A stretch of 20,785 bases of DNA from an uncultured Porphyromonadaceae bacterium. GTDB lineage: Bacteria; Bacteroidota; Bacteroidia; Bacteroidales; Muribaculaceae. The stretch is from the NCBI GenBank assembly GCA_947166165.1, contig CAMVDK010000012.1:1-20785 (forward strand). The letters run 5' to 3'. The notes beneath the pieces are model-generated. The model was not told the DNA's origin. It was given only the letters and a program-made list of their open reading frames with translations, and searched no databases. Positions within the stretch are counted from its first letter, which is position 1. Each line of letters begins with the position of its first letter. Below are positions 1 through 9,126 of this stretch, one piece after another. A program made the position numbers and the translations under genes.

Positions 1-73
1 GCACAGCTCCTTAATGTGGGGTTAAAGAAATCGTCCTTCTGTCGAAGGACATCCCCGACGGCTGCCATGACAT

Positions 74-138
74 CGGTTTGCCCCAGTCATTTGGCCACGC
101 CAAGGCGAGGCCCTACTGGCCCGCGGATTTGCGGCGTG
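74..138 (+). repeat. 65-bp direct repeat, copy 1
   Basis: This segment and 171-235 match at 61 of 65 positions by eye. The differences are confined to the first third; everything from TGGCCACGCC to GCGGCGTG is identical. The two copies lie 32 bp apart inside the inverted-repeat element. Two copies with a short GC-rich spacer suggest a local tandem duplication, not a CRISPR array. Confidence 0.85.
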
Positions 139-170
139 CGGAGTGACCGAAGCGGCGGCTGCTTCGGCGG

Positions 171-235
171 CGGTTTGCCTTGGTCATCTGGCCACGCCAA
201 GGCGAGGCCCTACTGGCCCGCGGATTTGCGGCGTG
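171..235 (+). repeat. 65-bp direct repeat, copy 2
   Basis: Second copy of the unit at 74-138, with four substitutions. The few changes suggest a fairly recent duplication or ongoing gene conversion between the copies. Confidence 0.85.
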
Positions 236-250
236 TTGTGCGACTAAAGC

Positions 251-268
251 GCACGTCGAAAGACGTGC
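251..268 (+). repeat. Hairpin with GAAA tetraloop
   Basis: GCACGTC (251-257) pairs with GACGTGC (262-268) around the loop GAAA. A C-GAAA-G closure is the classic stable GNRA tetraloop, which suggests function as RNA. The same design with different stem bases recurs at 364-381. Confidence 0.6.
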
Positions 269-359
269 TGATTTCTTTAACCCCACATTAAGGAGCCGAG
301 CGCCAAGGGCGGCAGCCATTGGCGCGGCGACGTATGTGGGGACCGTGGCCCGTATCCGC

Positions 360-386
360 AAATCTACGTCGAAAGACGTAGGATTT
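360..386 (+). repeat. Second GAAA-tetraloop hairpin
   Basis: CTACGTC (364-370) and GACGTAG (375-381) enclose GAAA. The stem continues outward as AAAT against ATTT with a one-base offset. Compared with the hairpin at 251-268, the two outermost stem pairs differ but still pair, so pairing is conserved while sequence is not. Confidence 0.6.
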
Positions 387-393
387 CCACCCC

Positions 394-409
394 GGCGTGA
401 CGTCACGCC
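394..409. repeat. Perfect 16-bp palindrome
   Basis: GGCGTGACGTCACGCC reads the same on both strands with no spacer. It lies about 100 bp upstream of the tig -33 element. It may be a protein-binding dyad or simply part of the hairpin-rich left region; nothing distinguishes these possibilities. Confidence 0.5.
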
Positions 410-508
410 CCTGCCGTCGGCGGTACCCGATGCATAACTTGCGATATGCAGCGACAGCCTCACCAAGTGGCTGCAAGGTGTTAAGTTAACTAAAAAATGG
501 GGGCATTA

Positions 509-540
509 TTTGTGGGGCGATTGATTATGGTGTAATTTTG
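509..540 (+). promoter_or_regulatory. tig promoter (Bacteroidota type)
   Basis: TTTG at 509-512, a 20-bp spacer and TAATTTTG at 533-540 match the Bacteroidota housekeeping promoter consensus TTTG-N19-21-TAnnTTTG. The tig ATG lies about 50 bp downstream. No other promoter of comparable quality was seen upstream in 1-480. Confidence 0.75.
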
Positions 541-592
541 CAGTTCGTTTTGAAAATCCTTTAATAATTAAATACGTATAGATTCATCGACA

Positions 593-943
593 ATGAACGT
601 AAATTATGAGAAAATCGACAACGTGAACGCAAAGATTGCCATCGCGCTTGTCGAAGACGACTACAAAGCCGAAGTGAAGAAACAACTCAACGAATTGGGC
701 CGCACCCGCCCCATCAAGGGCTTCCGTCCGGGTCATGTGCCTTTTGGCATGCTCAAGAAGTTCTACGGCAACCAGGTCACCGCCCAGGTGGTGGACCGTC
801 TGGTGAGCCGCGAGCTGAACAAATATATCAACGACAACAAAATTTCGCTTCTCGGCGAGCCGATGCTCGACAAGGACACGCGCGTCGACATCGAGCATGC
901 CACCGACTTCGAGTTCAAGTTCGACCTCGGCCTGGCTCCGTAG
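593..943 (+). CDS. tig: Trigger factor N-terminal fragment (ribosome-binding domain)
   Basis: The first 116 residues of trigger factor end at the premature TAG. The ribosome-docking signature GFRPGHVP is at residues 43-50, equivalent to the GFRxGxxP loop that contacts ribosomal protein L23 (known for the family). The fragment therefore corresponds almost exactly to the ribosome-binding domain, without the peptidyl-prolyl isomerase-like domain or the chaperone arms. If translated and stable, it might occupy ribosomes without protecting nascent chains; that is inference. The start ATG lies about 50 bp after the promoter and matches the family N terminus. Confidence 0.7.
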   Translation: MNVNYEKIDNVNAKIAIALVEDDYKAEVKKQLNELGRTRPIKGFRPGHVPFGMLKKFYGNQVTAQVVDRLVSRELNKYINDNKISLLGEPMLDKDTRVDIEHATDFEFKFDLGLAP

Positions 944-952
944 TTCGAACTG

Positions 953-1954
953 ATGGTGGGCACCGACATCAGCGTGCCGTACTACAACATCCAGGTGAGC
1001 CAGGAGATGATCGACCGCCAGAACGCCGACTACCGCAAGCGCTTCGGCAAGCAGGTGCCCGGCGACGAGGCTGCCGACGACTCGCTCATCCGTGGCTCGC
1101 TCACCGAGTTGAATGAGGACGGCAGCGACAAGGACGGTGGCATCGCCGTGGAGAAGACCGTGCTCTCGCCCCGCTATCTGAAGGACGACGACGAGAAGGC
1201 CAAGTTTGTGGGCGCCCACGTGGGCGACGCCGTGGTCTACAACCCCTTCAAGGCCGTGGACGGCAACCTGACCGAGATGGCCGCCCTGCTCGAGGTGGAC
1301 AAGGAGCAGGCCGACGTGAAGAGCGACTTCCGCTTCACCATCAACGAGATCATGGTCAACGCCGACGCCGAGATGAACCAGGAGTTCTTCGACACCGTGC
1401 TCGGCCGCGACCAGGCCAGCAACGAGGGCGAATACTTCGACAAGCTCAAGGAGATGCTCGCCGCCCAGCTCAAAAACGACAGCAACTACCGCTTCTCGAT
1501 CGACGCGCAGCGTGTGCTGCGCGACCGCGTGGGCGAGCTCGAGCTGCCCGATGAGTTCCTGAAGCGATTCCTGCTCGAGCGCAACGAGAACATCGACGAG
1601 CAGAAAATCGACGAAGAGTATCCCCGCACCAGAGAGCAACTCGTGTGGCAGCTCATCAAGGAGAAGGTGGCCCACCAGTTCGAGGTGAAAATCGAGGAGG
1701 AGGACATGATGCGCTTTGCCCGCTTCATGGCCGCCAACCAGTTTGCGCAATATGGCATGACCAATGTGCCCGACGACGTGATCGAGAACTACGCCAGGAA
1801 GATCATGGACGACGACAAGCACCGCAGCGACATCGCCCAGCGCGCCTTCGAGGACAAGGTGTTCGCCACCATCAAGGACAACGTGACGCTCGACGAGAAG
1901 GACGTCACGCTCGACGAGTTCAACAAGCTCTTTGAAACTACCACAGCCGAGTGA
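953..1954 (+). CDS. tig: Trigger factor C-terminal fragment (PPIase-like and chaperone arms)
   Basis: This 333-residue frame starts at an ATG nine bases after the premature stop, in the same frame, and carries the rest of trigger factor: the FKBP-like middle segment and the acidic, helix-rich C-terminal chaperone body. No Shine-Dalgarno sequence precedes the ATG, so expression would need reinitiation after the TAG or readthrough. Codon use and composition match the N-terminal part, with strong preference for GAC, GAG and CTC. Alone it would lack the ribosome-binding loop. It is best viewed as the second half of one broken gene. Confidence 0.65.
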   Translation: MVGTDISVPYYNIQVSQEMIDRQNADYRKRFGKQVPGDEAADDSLIRGSLTELNEDGSDKDGGIAVEKTVLSPRYLKDDDEKAKFVGAHVGDAVVYNPFKAVDGNLTEMAALLEVDKEQADVKSDFRFTINEIMVNADAEMNQEFFDTVLGRDQASNEGEYFDKLKEMLAAQLKNDSNYRFSIDAQRVLRDRVGELELPDEFLKRFLLERNENIDEQKIDEEYPRTREQLVWQLIKEKVAHQFEVKIEEEDMMRFARFMAANQFAQYGMTNVPDDVIENYARKIMDDDKHRSDIAQRAFEDKVFATIKDNVTLDEKDVTLDEFNKLFETTTAE

Positions 1955-1961
1955 TCACAAC

Positions 1962-2064
1962 GCCATAACGCCGCCCCGGGGCACGCGCCCCTGCGGGCAT
2001 TGCGTCGCCGAGCCGCCCGCCGGCCCCCGCCACACGTGGGGGACGGCGGGTGGTGGCTTATGGC
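1962..2064 (+). other. Branched RNA-like structure between tig and clpP
   Basis: An outer stem pairs GCCATAA (1962-1968) with TTATGGC (2058-2064), continued by GCC/GGC. Inside are a GGGGC-ACGC-GCCCC hairpin (1978-1991) and a strong 16-bp stem with two mismatches (2013-2028 with 2038-2053). The pattern is a three-way junction beginning eight bases after the tig stop. No T tract follows, so it is not a standard intrinsic terminator. It may stabilise the mRNA end, act in Rho-dependent termination or be an uncharacterised RNA element. Confidence 0.5.
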
Positions 2065-2115
2065 GGCTTGCCCAACGCCCGATTTGTGAATTCAACTTAA
2101 AAAAACGGCCATAGT

Positions 2116-2146
2116 TTTGTCGGGAACGAATTTTTTTGTAATTTTG
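2116..2146 (+). promoter_or_regulatory. clpP promoter
   Basis: TTTG (2116-2119), a 19-bp spacer and TAATTTTG (2139-2146) form a full Bacteroidota-type promoter 28 bp before the clpP ATG. clpP and clpX can therefore be transcribed independently of tig, which matters because of the nonsense codon upstream. Confidence 0.75.
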
Positions 2147-2174
2147 AAAACCTAAATTTATAACCTTATATATA

Positions 2175-2849
2175 ATGAACAACGATTTCCGTAAATTCGC
2201 CGTTCATCATCTAGGCATGAACGGGCTGGCTCTCGACCAGTACAGCAGCGCTGTGGTTGACAACTACATCTCGCCAACTATCATGGAAGAACGCAAACTG
2301 AATGTGACACAAATGGACGTGTTCTCACGCTTGATGATGGACCGCATCATCTTTCTGGGGACGCAAGTCGACGACTATACGGCCAACGTGATCCAAGCCC
2401 AGCTGCTCTATCTCGACTCGGCCGACATGGGCAAGGACATCTCGCTCTACATCAACTCGCCCGGCGGGTCGGTGTATGCCGGACTGGGCATCTACGACAC
2501 CATGCAGTACATCCAGAGCGACGTGTCGACCATCTGCACCGGCATGGCCGCGTCGATGGCCGCCGTGCTGCTCGTGGCCGGGCAGAAGGACAAGCGCTTC
2601 GCCCTCAAGCACAGCCGCGTGATGATCCACCAGCCCATGGGCGGCATCCAGGGACAGGCCTCCGACATCGAAATCACCTCGCGCGAGATCCTCAAGCTGA
2701 AGAAGGAACTCTACACCATCATCAGCGACCACTCCGGCCAGCCCTACGACAAGGTGTATGCCGACAGCGACCGCGACTACTGGATGACCAGCGACGAGGC
2801 CCTGGCCTATGGCATGATCGACAAAGTGCTCGAGCGCAGCAAGCAGTGA
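2175..2849 (+). CDS. clpP: ATP-dependent Clp protease proteolytic subunit ClpP
   Basis: ClpP is the serine peptidase of the tetradecameric Clp protease and degrades substrates unfolded by ClpX or a related ATPase. The 224-residue product shows the whole family core. The catalytic triad by alignment is Ser127 (GMAASMAA), His152 (MIHQP) and Asp201 (DSDRDYW); the spacing of 25 and 74 residues equals that of well-studied ClpPs. The oxyanion region SPGGSV is at 95-100. About 35 N-terminal residues precede the core, consistent with a propeptide or lineage extension. The gene has its own promoter, and clpX follows after 41 bp. Confidence 0.97.
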   Translation: MNNDFRKFAVHHLGMNGLALDQYSSAVVDNYISPTIMEERKLNVTQMDVFSRLMMDRIIFLGTQVDDYTANVIQAQLLYLDSADMGKDISLYINSPGGSVYAGLGIYDTMQYIQSDVSTICTGMAASMAAVLLVAGQKDKRFALKHSRVMIHQPMGGIQGQASDIEITSREILKLKKELYTIISDHSGQPYDKVYADSDRDYWMTSDEALAYGMIDKVLERSKQ

Positions 2850-2890
2850 GCCTGCCCCGGGAGCATCTGCACATCATTCAATCAACACAC

Positions 2891-4135
2891 ATGGCAAAAA
2901 AGAAAACCGAAATGATGCATTGCGACTTCTGTGGCCGCAATGAGACCGAGGTGCGCCTGCTGCTGCCCGGCTTGAACGCCTGCATATGCAGCGACTGCGC
3001 CGAGCGCGCCCACGAGGTGGCGCGCGACTACCTGCAGCAGGCCGACAAGCGCGCCGCCGGCACCATCAACATGGCCGAGCTGCCCAAGCCGGAACAAATC
3101 AAGGAGTTCCTCGACCTCTACGTCATCGGGCAGGAGAACGCCAAGCGCTACCTGGCCGTGGCGGTCTACAACCACTACAAGCGCCTGACGCAGAACGCCG
3201 ACGAGGAGGTCGACATCGAAAAGTCGAACATCATCATCGTGGGGCCCACCGGCACCGGCAAGACGCTGCTGGCCAAGACCATTGCCCGCATGCTCAAGGT
3301 GCCCTTCGCCATCGTCGACGCCACGGTGCTCACCGAGGCCGGCTACGTGGGCGAGGACATCGAGAGCCTGCTCACCCGGCTGCTGGCTGCTTGCGACTAC
3401 AACGTGGAGCAGGCGCAGCGCGGCATCGTGTTCATCGACGAAATCGACAAAATAGCCCGCAAGGGCGACAACCCGTCCATCACGCGCGACGTCAGCGGCG
3501 AGGGCGTGCAGCAAGGCCTGCTCAAGCTGCTCGAAGGCTCGGTTGTCAACGTGCCGCCACAAGGCGGACGCAAGCACCCCGAGCAGAAGATGATTGCAGT
3601 CGACACGAAGAACATCCTCTTCATCTGCGGCGGCGCGTTCGAGGGCATCGAGCAGAAGATTGCCCAGCGCCTCAACACCCACGTGGTGGGCTACGGCGTG
3701 AGCAACCACATCTCGCAGCTCGAGCGCGAGCGGCTCCTCCACTTCGTGGCCCCGCAAGACCTGCGCTCCTACGGCCTGATTCCCGAAATCATAGGCCGCC
3801 TGCCCATCCTCACCAACCTCGAGCCGCTCGACCGCGACGCACTGCGCCGCATCCTCACCGAACCCAAAAACGCCATCACCAAGCAATACGTCAAGCTGCT
3901 TGAAATGGACGGTGTGGAACTGGTCATCGACGACGACGTGCTCGACTTTGTGGTCGACAAGGCCATCGAGTACAAACTCGGCGCCCGGGGACTGCGGTCC
4001 ATCTTCGAGACCATCATGATGGACGTGATGTACACCGTGCCATCGGCAAAGGTGAAAAAATACCGGCTCACGCGCGACTATGCCAGCCAGCAGCTCGAGC
4101 GAGCCAACTTCGAAGCCCTCAGCAAGGCCCAGTGA
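2891..4135 (+). CDS. clpX: ATP-dependent Clp protease ATP-binding subunit ClpX
   Basis: ClpX is the hexameric AAA+ unfoldase that recognises substrates and threads them into ClpP. I start it at the ATG giving MAKKKTEMMHC (414 residues). An upstream GTG at 2846 overlapping the clpP stop is open but adds 15 residues unlike the family. Visible features are the zinc-binding domain with Cys11, Cys14, Cys33 and Cys36, Walker A GPTGTGKT (118-125), the substrate-gripping pore loop GYVG (151-154), Walker B FIDE (181-184) and the RKH motif (227-229). The ClpP-docking loop reads VGY (266-268) where E. coli has IGF, a variant I believe is usual in Bacteroidota. It is probably co-transcribed with clpP. 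Confidence 0.97.
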   Translation: MAKKKTEMMHCDFCGRNETEVRLLLPGLNACICSDCAERAHEVARDYLQQADKRAAGTINMAELPKPEQIKEFLDLYVIGQENAKRYLAVAVYNHYKRLTQNADEEVDIEKSNIIIVGPTGTGKTLLAKTIARMLKVPFAIVDATVLTEAGYVGEDIESLLTRLLAACDYNVEQAQRGIVFIDEIDKIARKGDNPSITRDVSGEGVQQGLLKLLEGSVVNVPPQGGRKHPEQKMIAVDTKNILFICGGAFEGIEQKIAQRLNTHVVGYGVSNHISQLERERLLHFVAPQDLRSYGLIPEIIGRLPILTNLEPLDRDALRRILTEPKNAITKQYVKLLEMDGVELVIDDDVLDFVVDKAIEYKLGARGLRSIFETIMMDVMYTVPSAKVKKYRLTRDYASQQLERANFEALSKAQ

Positions 4136-4211
4136 CGGCCCCGCCCCCGGGAGGCCGCAACAGCACAACAATCAATTGAACACCACATCCCTCTCTTAAC
4201 CGCACACTTCA

Positions 4212-6398
<2,187 letters not shown>

Positions 6399-6450
6399 CC
6401 ACTGCCGGCCAAGTGTGAAAATAGCTGAAAATAATAGCGATGCATAATAT

Positions 6451-6497
6451 TCGGGATAGGCGGTGCGTTACAATAATGTATCGATTCCTAATCCCGA
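6451..6497 (+). promoter_or_regulatory. Inverted repeat in the leader of the 53-codon gene
   Basis: TCGGGATAGG (6451-6460) pairs with CCTAATCCCGA (6487-6497), leaving one bulged base and a 26-nt loop. The right arm ends six bases before the ATG at 6504, so the structure could limit ribosome access or serve as an operator. No TAnnTTTG promoter was found in 6399-6503; the gene may be read from recQ or from an atypical promoter. Confidence 0.45.
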
Positions 6498-6503
6498 TTG
6501 CCT

Positions 6504-6665
6504 ATGCAAAAAACCTCTACACCTGTCAAGGCGGAGGAGAAGAGCATGCAGCAAGCAGTGGCAAGCCCAAAGAGGGCAACCGTCGAGTTCCTGAAGCAGT
6601 TTGCACGCGCCTACACATTTTGCGCCATGATGCCTGCCGGACTGGGCGAGTTTGTAGCCAACTGA
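6504..6665 (+). CDS. Small conserved-type protein, 53 residues
   Basis: The frame opens with ATG at 6504 and encodes a hydrophilic N-terminal half rich in Lys, Glu and Gln, then a compact segment ATVEFLKQFARAYTF (about 25-39) and the terminus LGEFVAN. The motif with FLKQFARAY and a hydrophobic C terminus resembles short Bacteroidales proteins I recall without a function; I cannot verify this here. There is no signal peptide or membrane helix. A leader hairpin precedes it and a strong terminator follows 46 bp after the stop, which supports a short separate transcript. An overlapping frame (6440-6673) is longer but has no recognisable character. Function unknown. Confidence 0.65.
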   Translation: MQKTSTPVKAEEKSMQQAVASPKRATVEFLKQFARAYTFCAMMPAGLGEFVAN

Positions 6666-6711
6666 CCCTTTAAAGCATTACTCTCCACGCAGTTATTAAT
6701 CAAAAAAAATG

Positions 6712-6741
6712 AAAGTCGCCCGCGCTGGGGCGACTTTTTTT
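6712..6741 (+). terminator. Rho-independent terminator, probably bidirectional
   Basis: AAAGTCGCCC (6712-6721) pairs perfectly with GGGCGACTTT (6728-6737) around a six-base loop, followed by further T residues to 6741. A run of eight A residues on the left gives a T tract for the opposite strand, so it can also stop the converging receptor gene ending at 6862. Confidence 0.85.
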
Positions 6742-6861
6742 CATCGTTTTGGTTGCCATCACATCCGCCCGTCTGGCCGCGGCAAGGCGAGAGACTGCGG
6801 GACGTGGCGAGCCGTTATCCGGTCATGAAGCCGATGCGGGTGCGGTTGGGGTAGGGGGGCG

Positions 6862-8979
6862 CTACCTCACCTTCCACTCGAGCGGGATGGTGAGCTTGAA
6901 GGTGAAATTGCGCCCCATGTTGTAGACACCCCGCCGGCCGCTCACGGGGTTGACATCGGCATACTTGAGCCGGCTCAGGTGGCTCTGGTAGGCCTTGTCG
7001 GTCAGGTTGCTGGCCACGATGGTGAGTTGGGCCACGCGGCGGCCGCGCAGCATGATGTCGGTGCCGGCCGACAGGTTGAGCAGTGTGTAGGCCGGGGTGA
7101 CCGTCTCGGTGCCCCAGGCGGCATAATAGTGGTTCTGTGGAAAGTTGATGTCGACGTTGGCGGCCACATAGGCGTTGTTGAACACGCGGCCGTCGTGGCA
7201 CAGCTCATACTTGGCGTCGAACATCAGGCGCGGCGCGGGTGTCATGGGTAGGTGGCGCGACTCGCGCGGCTGGTGCAGCTGCACGGCGTTCACATAGCCC
7301 AGCGACGCGCCCAGGTGCAAGGCGTGCAGCGGGTGCACGTCCACGCTCAGCTCGCCGCCCCACAGACGGGCGTCGCCGTGGTCGAAGCGGTAGGTGTCGT
7401 AGCCGGGCTCCACCACCTCGTCGACGCGGTGCAGGAAGATGTAGTTGTCGATATGGTTCAGGAACAGCGCCAGCTGGGCGGCAACCACCGGCGACGACAC
7501 TTCGGCTCCGAGGTCGAACTGTAGACTGTATTCGGGCTTGAGGTCGGCATTGCCCAGTTCGTAGCGCACCGAGCCCTCGTGAACGCCGTTTGACGCGAGT
7601 TCGCTCACATTGGGCGTGCGGAAGCCTCGAGCCACATTCATCCTAAAGTCCCAATGCTCGCAGGCGTGAAACACCACCCCGGCGCTGGCCGACACGCCGC
7701 CAAAGTTGCGCCGCAGCTCGTCGAAGCGCGGCACGCCGTCGTCGGCGAGGGCGTCGCTGCGCAGGTGGCGGTGGTCGTAGCGCAGGCCGCCGTTCAGCGT
7801 GACGCGTTCCCACTGCTTGCTCGCTGTGGCAAACAGGCCGATGTCCGTCAGCCGGTAGTCGGGAATCAGGAATTCCTCGCCGCCGCCCACCGACCGCTGC
7901 CACATTCCGCCCACTCCCGCAGTGAGCTGCCAGCCGTCGCCCGTGGGCAGCGTGTAGTGGACGTTGTAGCTGGCCGTGTGCAGCTTGAGGTAGAGGCCAT
8001 AGTCGTCGGGATGCTCGGCGTCGTCGTATTCCTGCCGGCGGTTGAGCTGGTAGCCCAGCAAGGCGTTGAGCTTGCCGCGTCCCAGGGCCACGGTGCCGTC
8101 GAAGGCGGCCTTGTAGTGGCGCACGTGCTGGTAGGGCATGCCGTGGCCATACTGGCCGGGCGTGCCGTACTCGCATAGCAGCTCGCCGGTCGTCTCGTCG
8201 CGCTCGCCCTCCACAATGGTGGGGGTGATGTGGTAGTAGCTCAGCGTGAGGCGCGTGTGTCCCCAGCGGCGGTTGACGCCGCCCATGAGCTGCGCGGCGC
8301 GCTCGTGGAACTGGCTGCCGGCCACGCGGCCGTCGTAGCGGTTGCGGTAGGCATGGGCCCACTTGTCGGAGTAGCGGGCGTTCCACACGTTGCCGCCCAC
8401 GTTGCCGCCGTAGTGCAGCGAATAGTCCACCAGGCCGTTGTTGGTCTGATACTCGGTGCTCAGCCCGGCGCGCATGTGGCCCAGCGGCACGATGGGGGCC
8501 GAGTTGAAGCGAAGCACGCCTGCCAGGGCATCGCTGCCGTAGACGAGGCTCGCCGGACCCTTGAGCACCTCCACCGAGCTCACGCCGGCCGCGTCGACCT
8601 CGATGCCGTGCTCGTCGCCCCATTGCTGCCCCTCCTGGCGTATGCCGTCGGCCACGACCAAGATGCGGTTGTAGCCCAGGCCGCGTATCACCGGCTTGGA
8701 GATGCCGCTGCCGGTGGTGATTTGCGACACGCCGGGCAGCGTGGCCACGGCGTCGATCAGGTTGGCCGACGACACGGCCTGCAGCTGCTGCTGCGTGACC
8801 AGGGTCACCGGGGCCGAGGCCTCTTTGAGTTTGGTGGCTCCCGTCGAGCCGGTCACGACCACCTCCTTCAGGTCGAGGTGGCGGAAGAAGAGGTCGGTGC
8901 TGTCGACCTCGGGCACCGTCTGCGCTGTGGCTGCCGATGCGGCTATAAGGAATAAGTATAGAACGATTGTTGGTTTCAT
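6862..8979 (-). CDS. TonB-dependent outer-membrane receptor, metal-receptor-like
   Basis: A 705-residue outer-membrane beta-barrel receptor that would import a substrate with energy from TonB-ExbB-ExbD. I chose the ATG at 8979 because it gives a clean signal peptide (KPTIVLYLFLIAASAATAQ); the frame stays open 49 codons upstream with no such feature. After a TonB-box-like KEVVVTG comes the plug domain with ANLIDAVATLPGV, the VIRGLGYNRILVVADGIR stretch and VEVLKGPASLVYGSDALAG, then the barrel, ending MGRNFTFKLTIPLEWKVR. It lacks the carboxypeptidase-like N-terminal domain and the SusD partner of glycan receptors. The barrel end (SHLSRLKYADVN) and the Cys/His-rich gene upstream point to a ZnuD-like zinc or other metal receptor; this is inference. 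Confidence 0.88.
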   Translation of the reverse strand: MKPTIVLYLFLIAASAATAQTVPEVDSTDLFFRHLDLKEVVVTGSTGATKLKEASAPVTLVTQQQLQAVSSANLIDAVATLPGVSQITTGSGISKPVIRGLGYNRILVVADGIRQEGQQWGDEHGIEVDAAGVSSVEVLKGPASLVYGSDALAGVLRFNSAPIVPLGHMRAGLSTEYQTNNGLVDYSLHYGGNVGGNVWNARYSDKWAHAYRNRYDGRVAGSQFHERAAQLMGGVNRRWGHTRLTLSYYHITPTIVEGERDETTGELLCEYGTPGQYGHGMPYQHVRHYKAAFDGTVALGRGKLNALLGYQLNRRQEYDDAEHPDDYGLYLKLHTASYNVHYTLPTGDGWQLTAGVGGMWQRSVGGGEEFLIPDYRLTDIGLFATASKQWERVTLNGGLRYDHRHLRSDALADDGVPRFDELRRNFGGVSASAGVVFHACEHWDFRMNVARGFRTPNVSELASNGVHEGSVRYELGNADLKPEYSLQFDLGAEVSSPVVAAQLALFLNHIDNYIFLHRVDEVVEPGYDTYRFDHGDARLWGGELSVDVHPLHALHLGASLGYVNAVQLHQPRESRHLPMTPAPRLMFDAKYELCHDGRVFNNAYVAANVDINFPQNHYYAAWGTETVTPAYTLLNLSAGTDIMLRGRRVAQLTIVASNLTDKAYQSHLSRLKYADVNPVSGRRGVYNMGRNFTFKLTIPLEWKVR

Positions 8980-9126
8980 GATTGCAAATGTGATGTGTGA
9001 TAGATGCAGATGATACTTGACGACAATGCTCGAGTAGCAATCGCTGCTCAAGTGATGTCGCTGTTCGTCGTGCTGTGGGAGGGGGGAGTGGTGCGTGCGC
9101 TGTCGAACCGGTGCACGCACGTGCAA

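Larger units (their letters stand above)
6..296. repeat. Composite element bounded by a perfect 27-bp inverted repeat
   Basis: Bases 6-32 and 270-296 are exact reverse complements (27 of 27). The outer ends begin GCTCCTTAATG and the inner ends finish AAAGAAATC. Just inside each arm sits a small hairpin (33-50 and 251-268), and the centre carries a 65-bp direct duplication. I find no credible coding frame: the open frames are GC-driven, low in complexity and overlap each other. The form resembles a MITE or another non-autonomous palindromic element, but no transposase is present and a target-site duplication cannot be tested because only five bases lie to the left. It could also be a large folded RNA or a recombination product of smaller repeats. 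Confidence 0.7.
593..1954 (+). pseudogene. tig: Trigger factor gene interrupted by an in-frame TAG
   Basis: Trigger factor is the ribosome-bound chaperone that meets nascent chains at the tunnel exit. Read through, this frame has 453 sense or TAG codons, close to the usual family length of about 450. The frame is continuous and family-like on both sides of one TAG at 941-943. That codon falls in the sequence GLAP-stop-FEL, where related proteins, from memory, read GLAPEFEL, so a single G-to-T change (GAG to TAG) explains it. No frameshift or other decay is visible, which implies a very recent mutation, a sequencing or assembly error, or readthrough. Promoter, start and downstream clpP-clpX order are intact. 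The overall identification is secure; whether the gene is truly inactive is open. Confidence 0.85.

Noticed and set aside
74..235. CRISPR array
   Set aside because: Only two copies, unit too long at 65 bp, spacer GC-rich and low complexity, no cas genes.
420..490. Possible tRNA before tig
   Set aside because: No cloverleaf: no T-loop GTTCGA-type sequence, no anticodon stem and no 7-bp acceptor pairing could be found.
941..943. Alternative genetic code with TAG as a sense codon
   Set aside because: Only this one in-frame TAG interrupts a gene in the window, and the expected residue is Glu, not Gln as in TAG-recoding phages.
584..1822. Long minus-strand open frame opposite tig
   Set aside because: Leu/Val/His-rich antisense shadow of trigger factor produced by high GC at third positions; no family features or promoter.
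2882..4171. Long minus-strand open frame opposite clpX
   Set aside because: Exact antisense of clpX with the same Val/Leu/His bias; clpX has all functional motifs.
6440..6673. 77-codon frame overlapping the 53-codon gene
   Set aside because: Runs through the leader hairpin, has no conserved-looking segment, and the other frame has a sensible protein with good start placement.
8980..9126. Upstream 49-codon extension of the TonB receptor
   Set aside because: Would bury the clear signal peptide beginning MKPTIVLYLF; the start at 8979 is far better.
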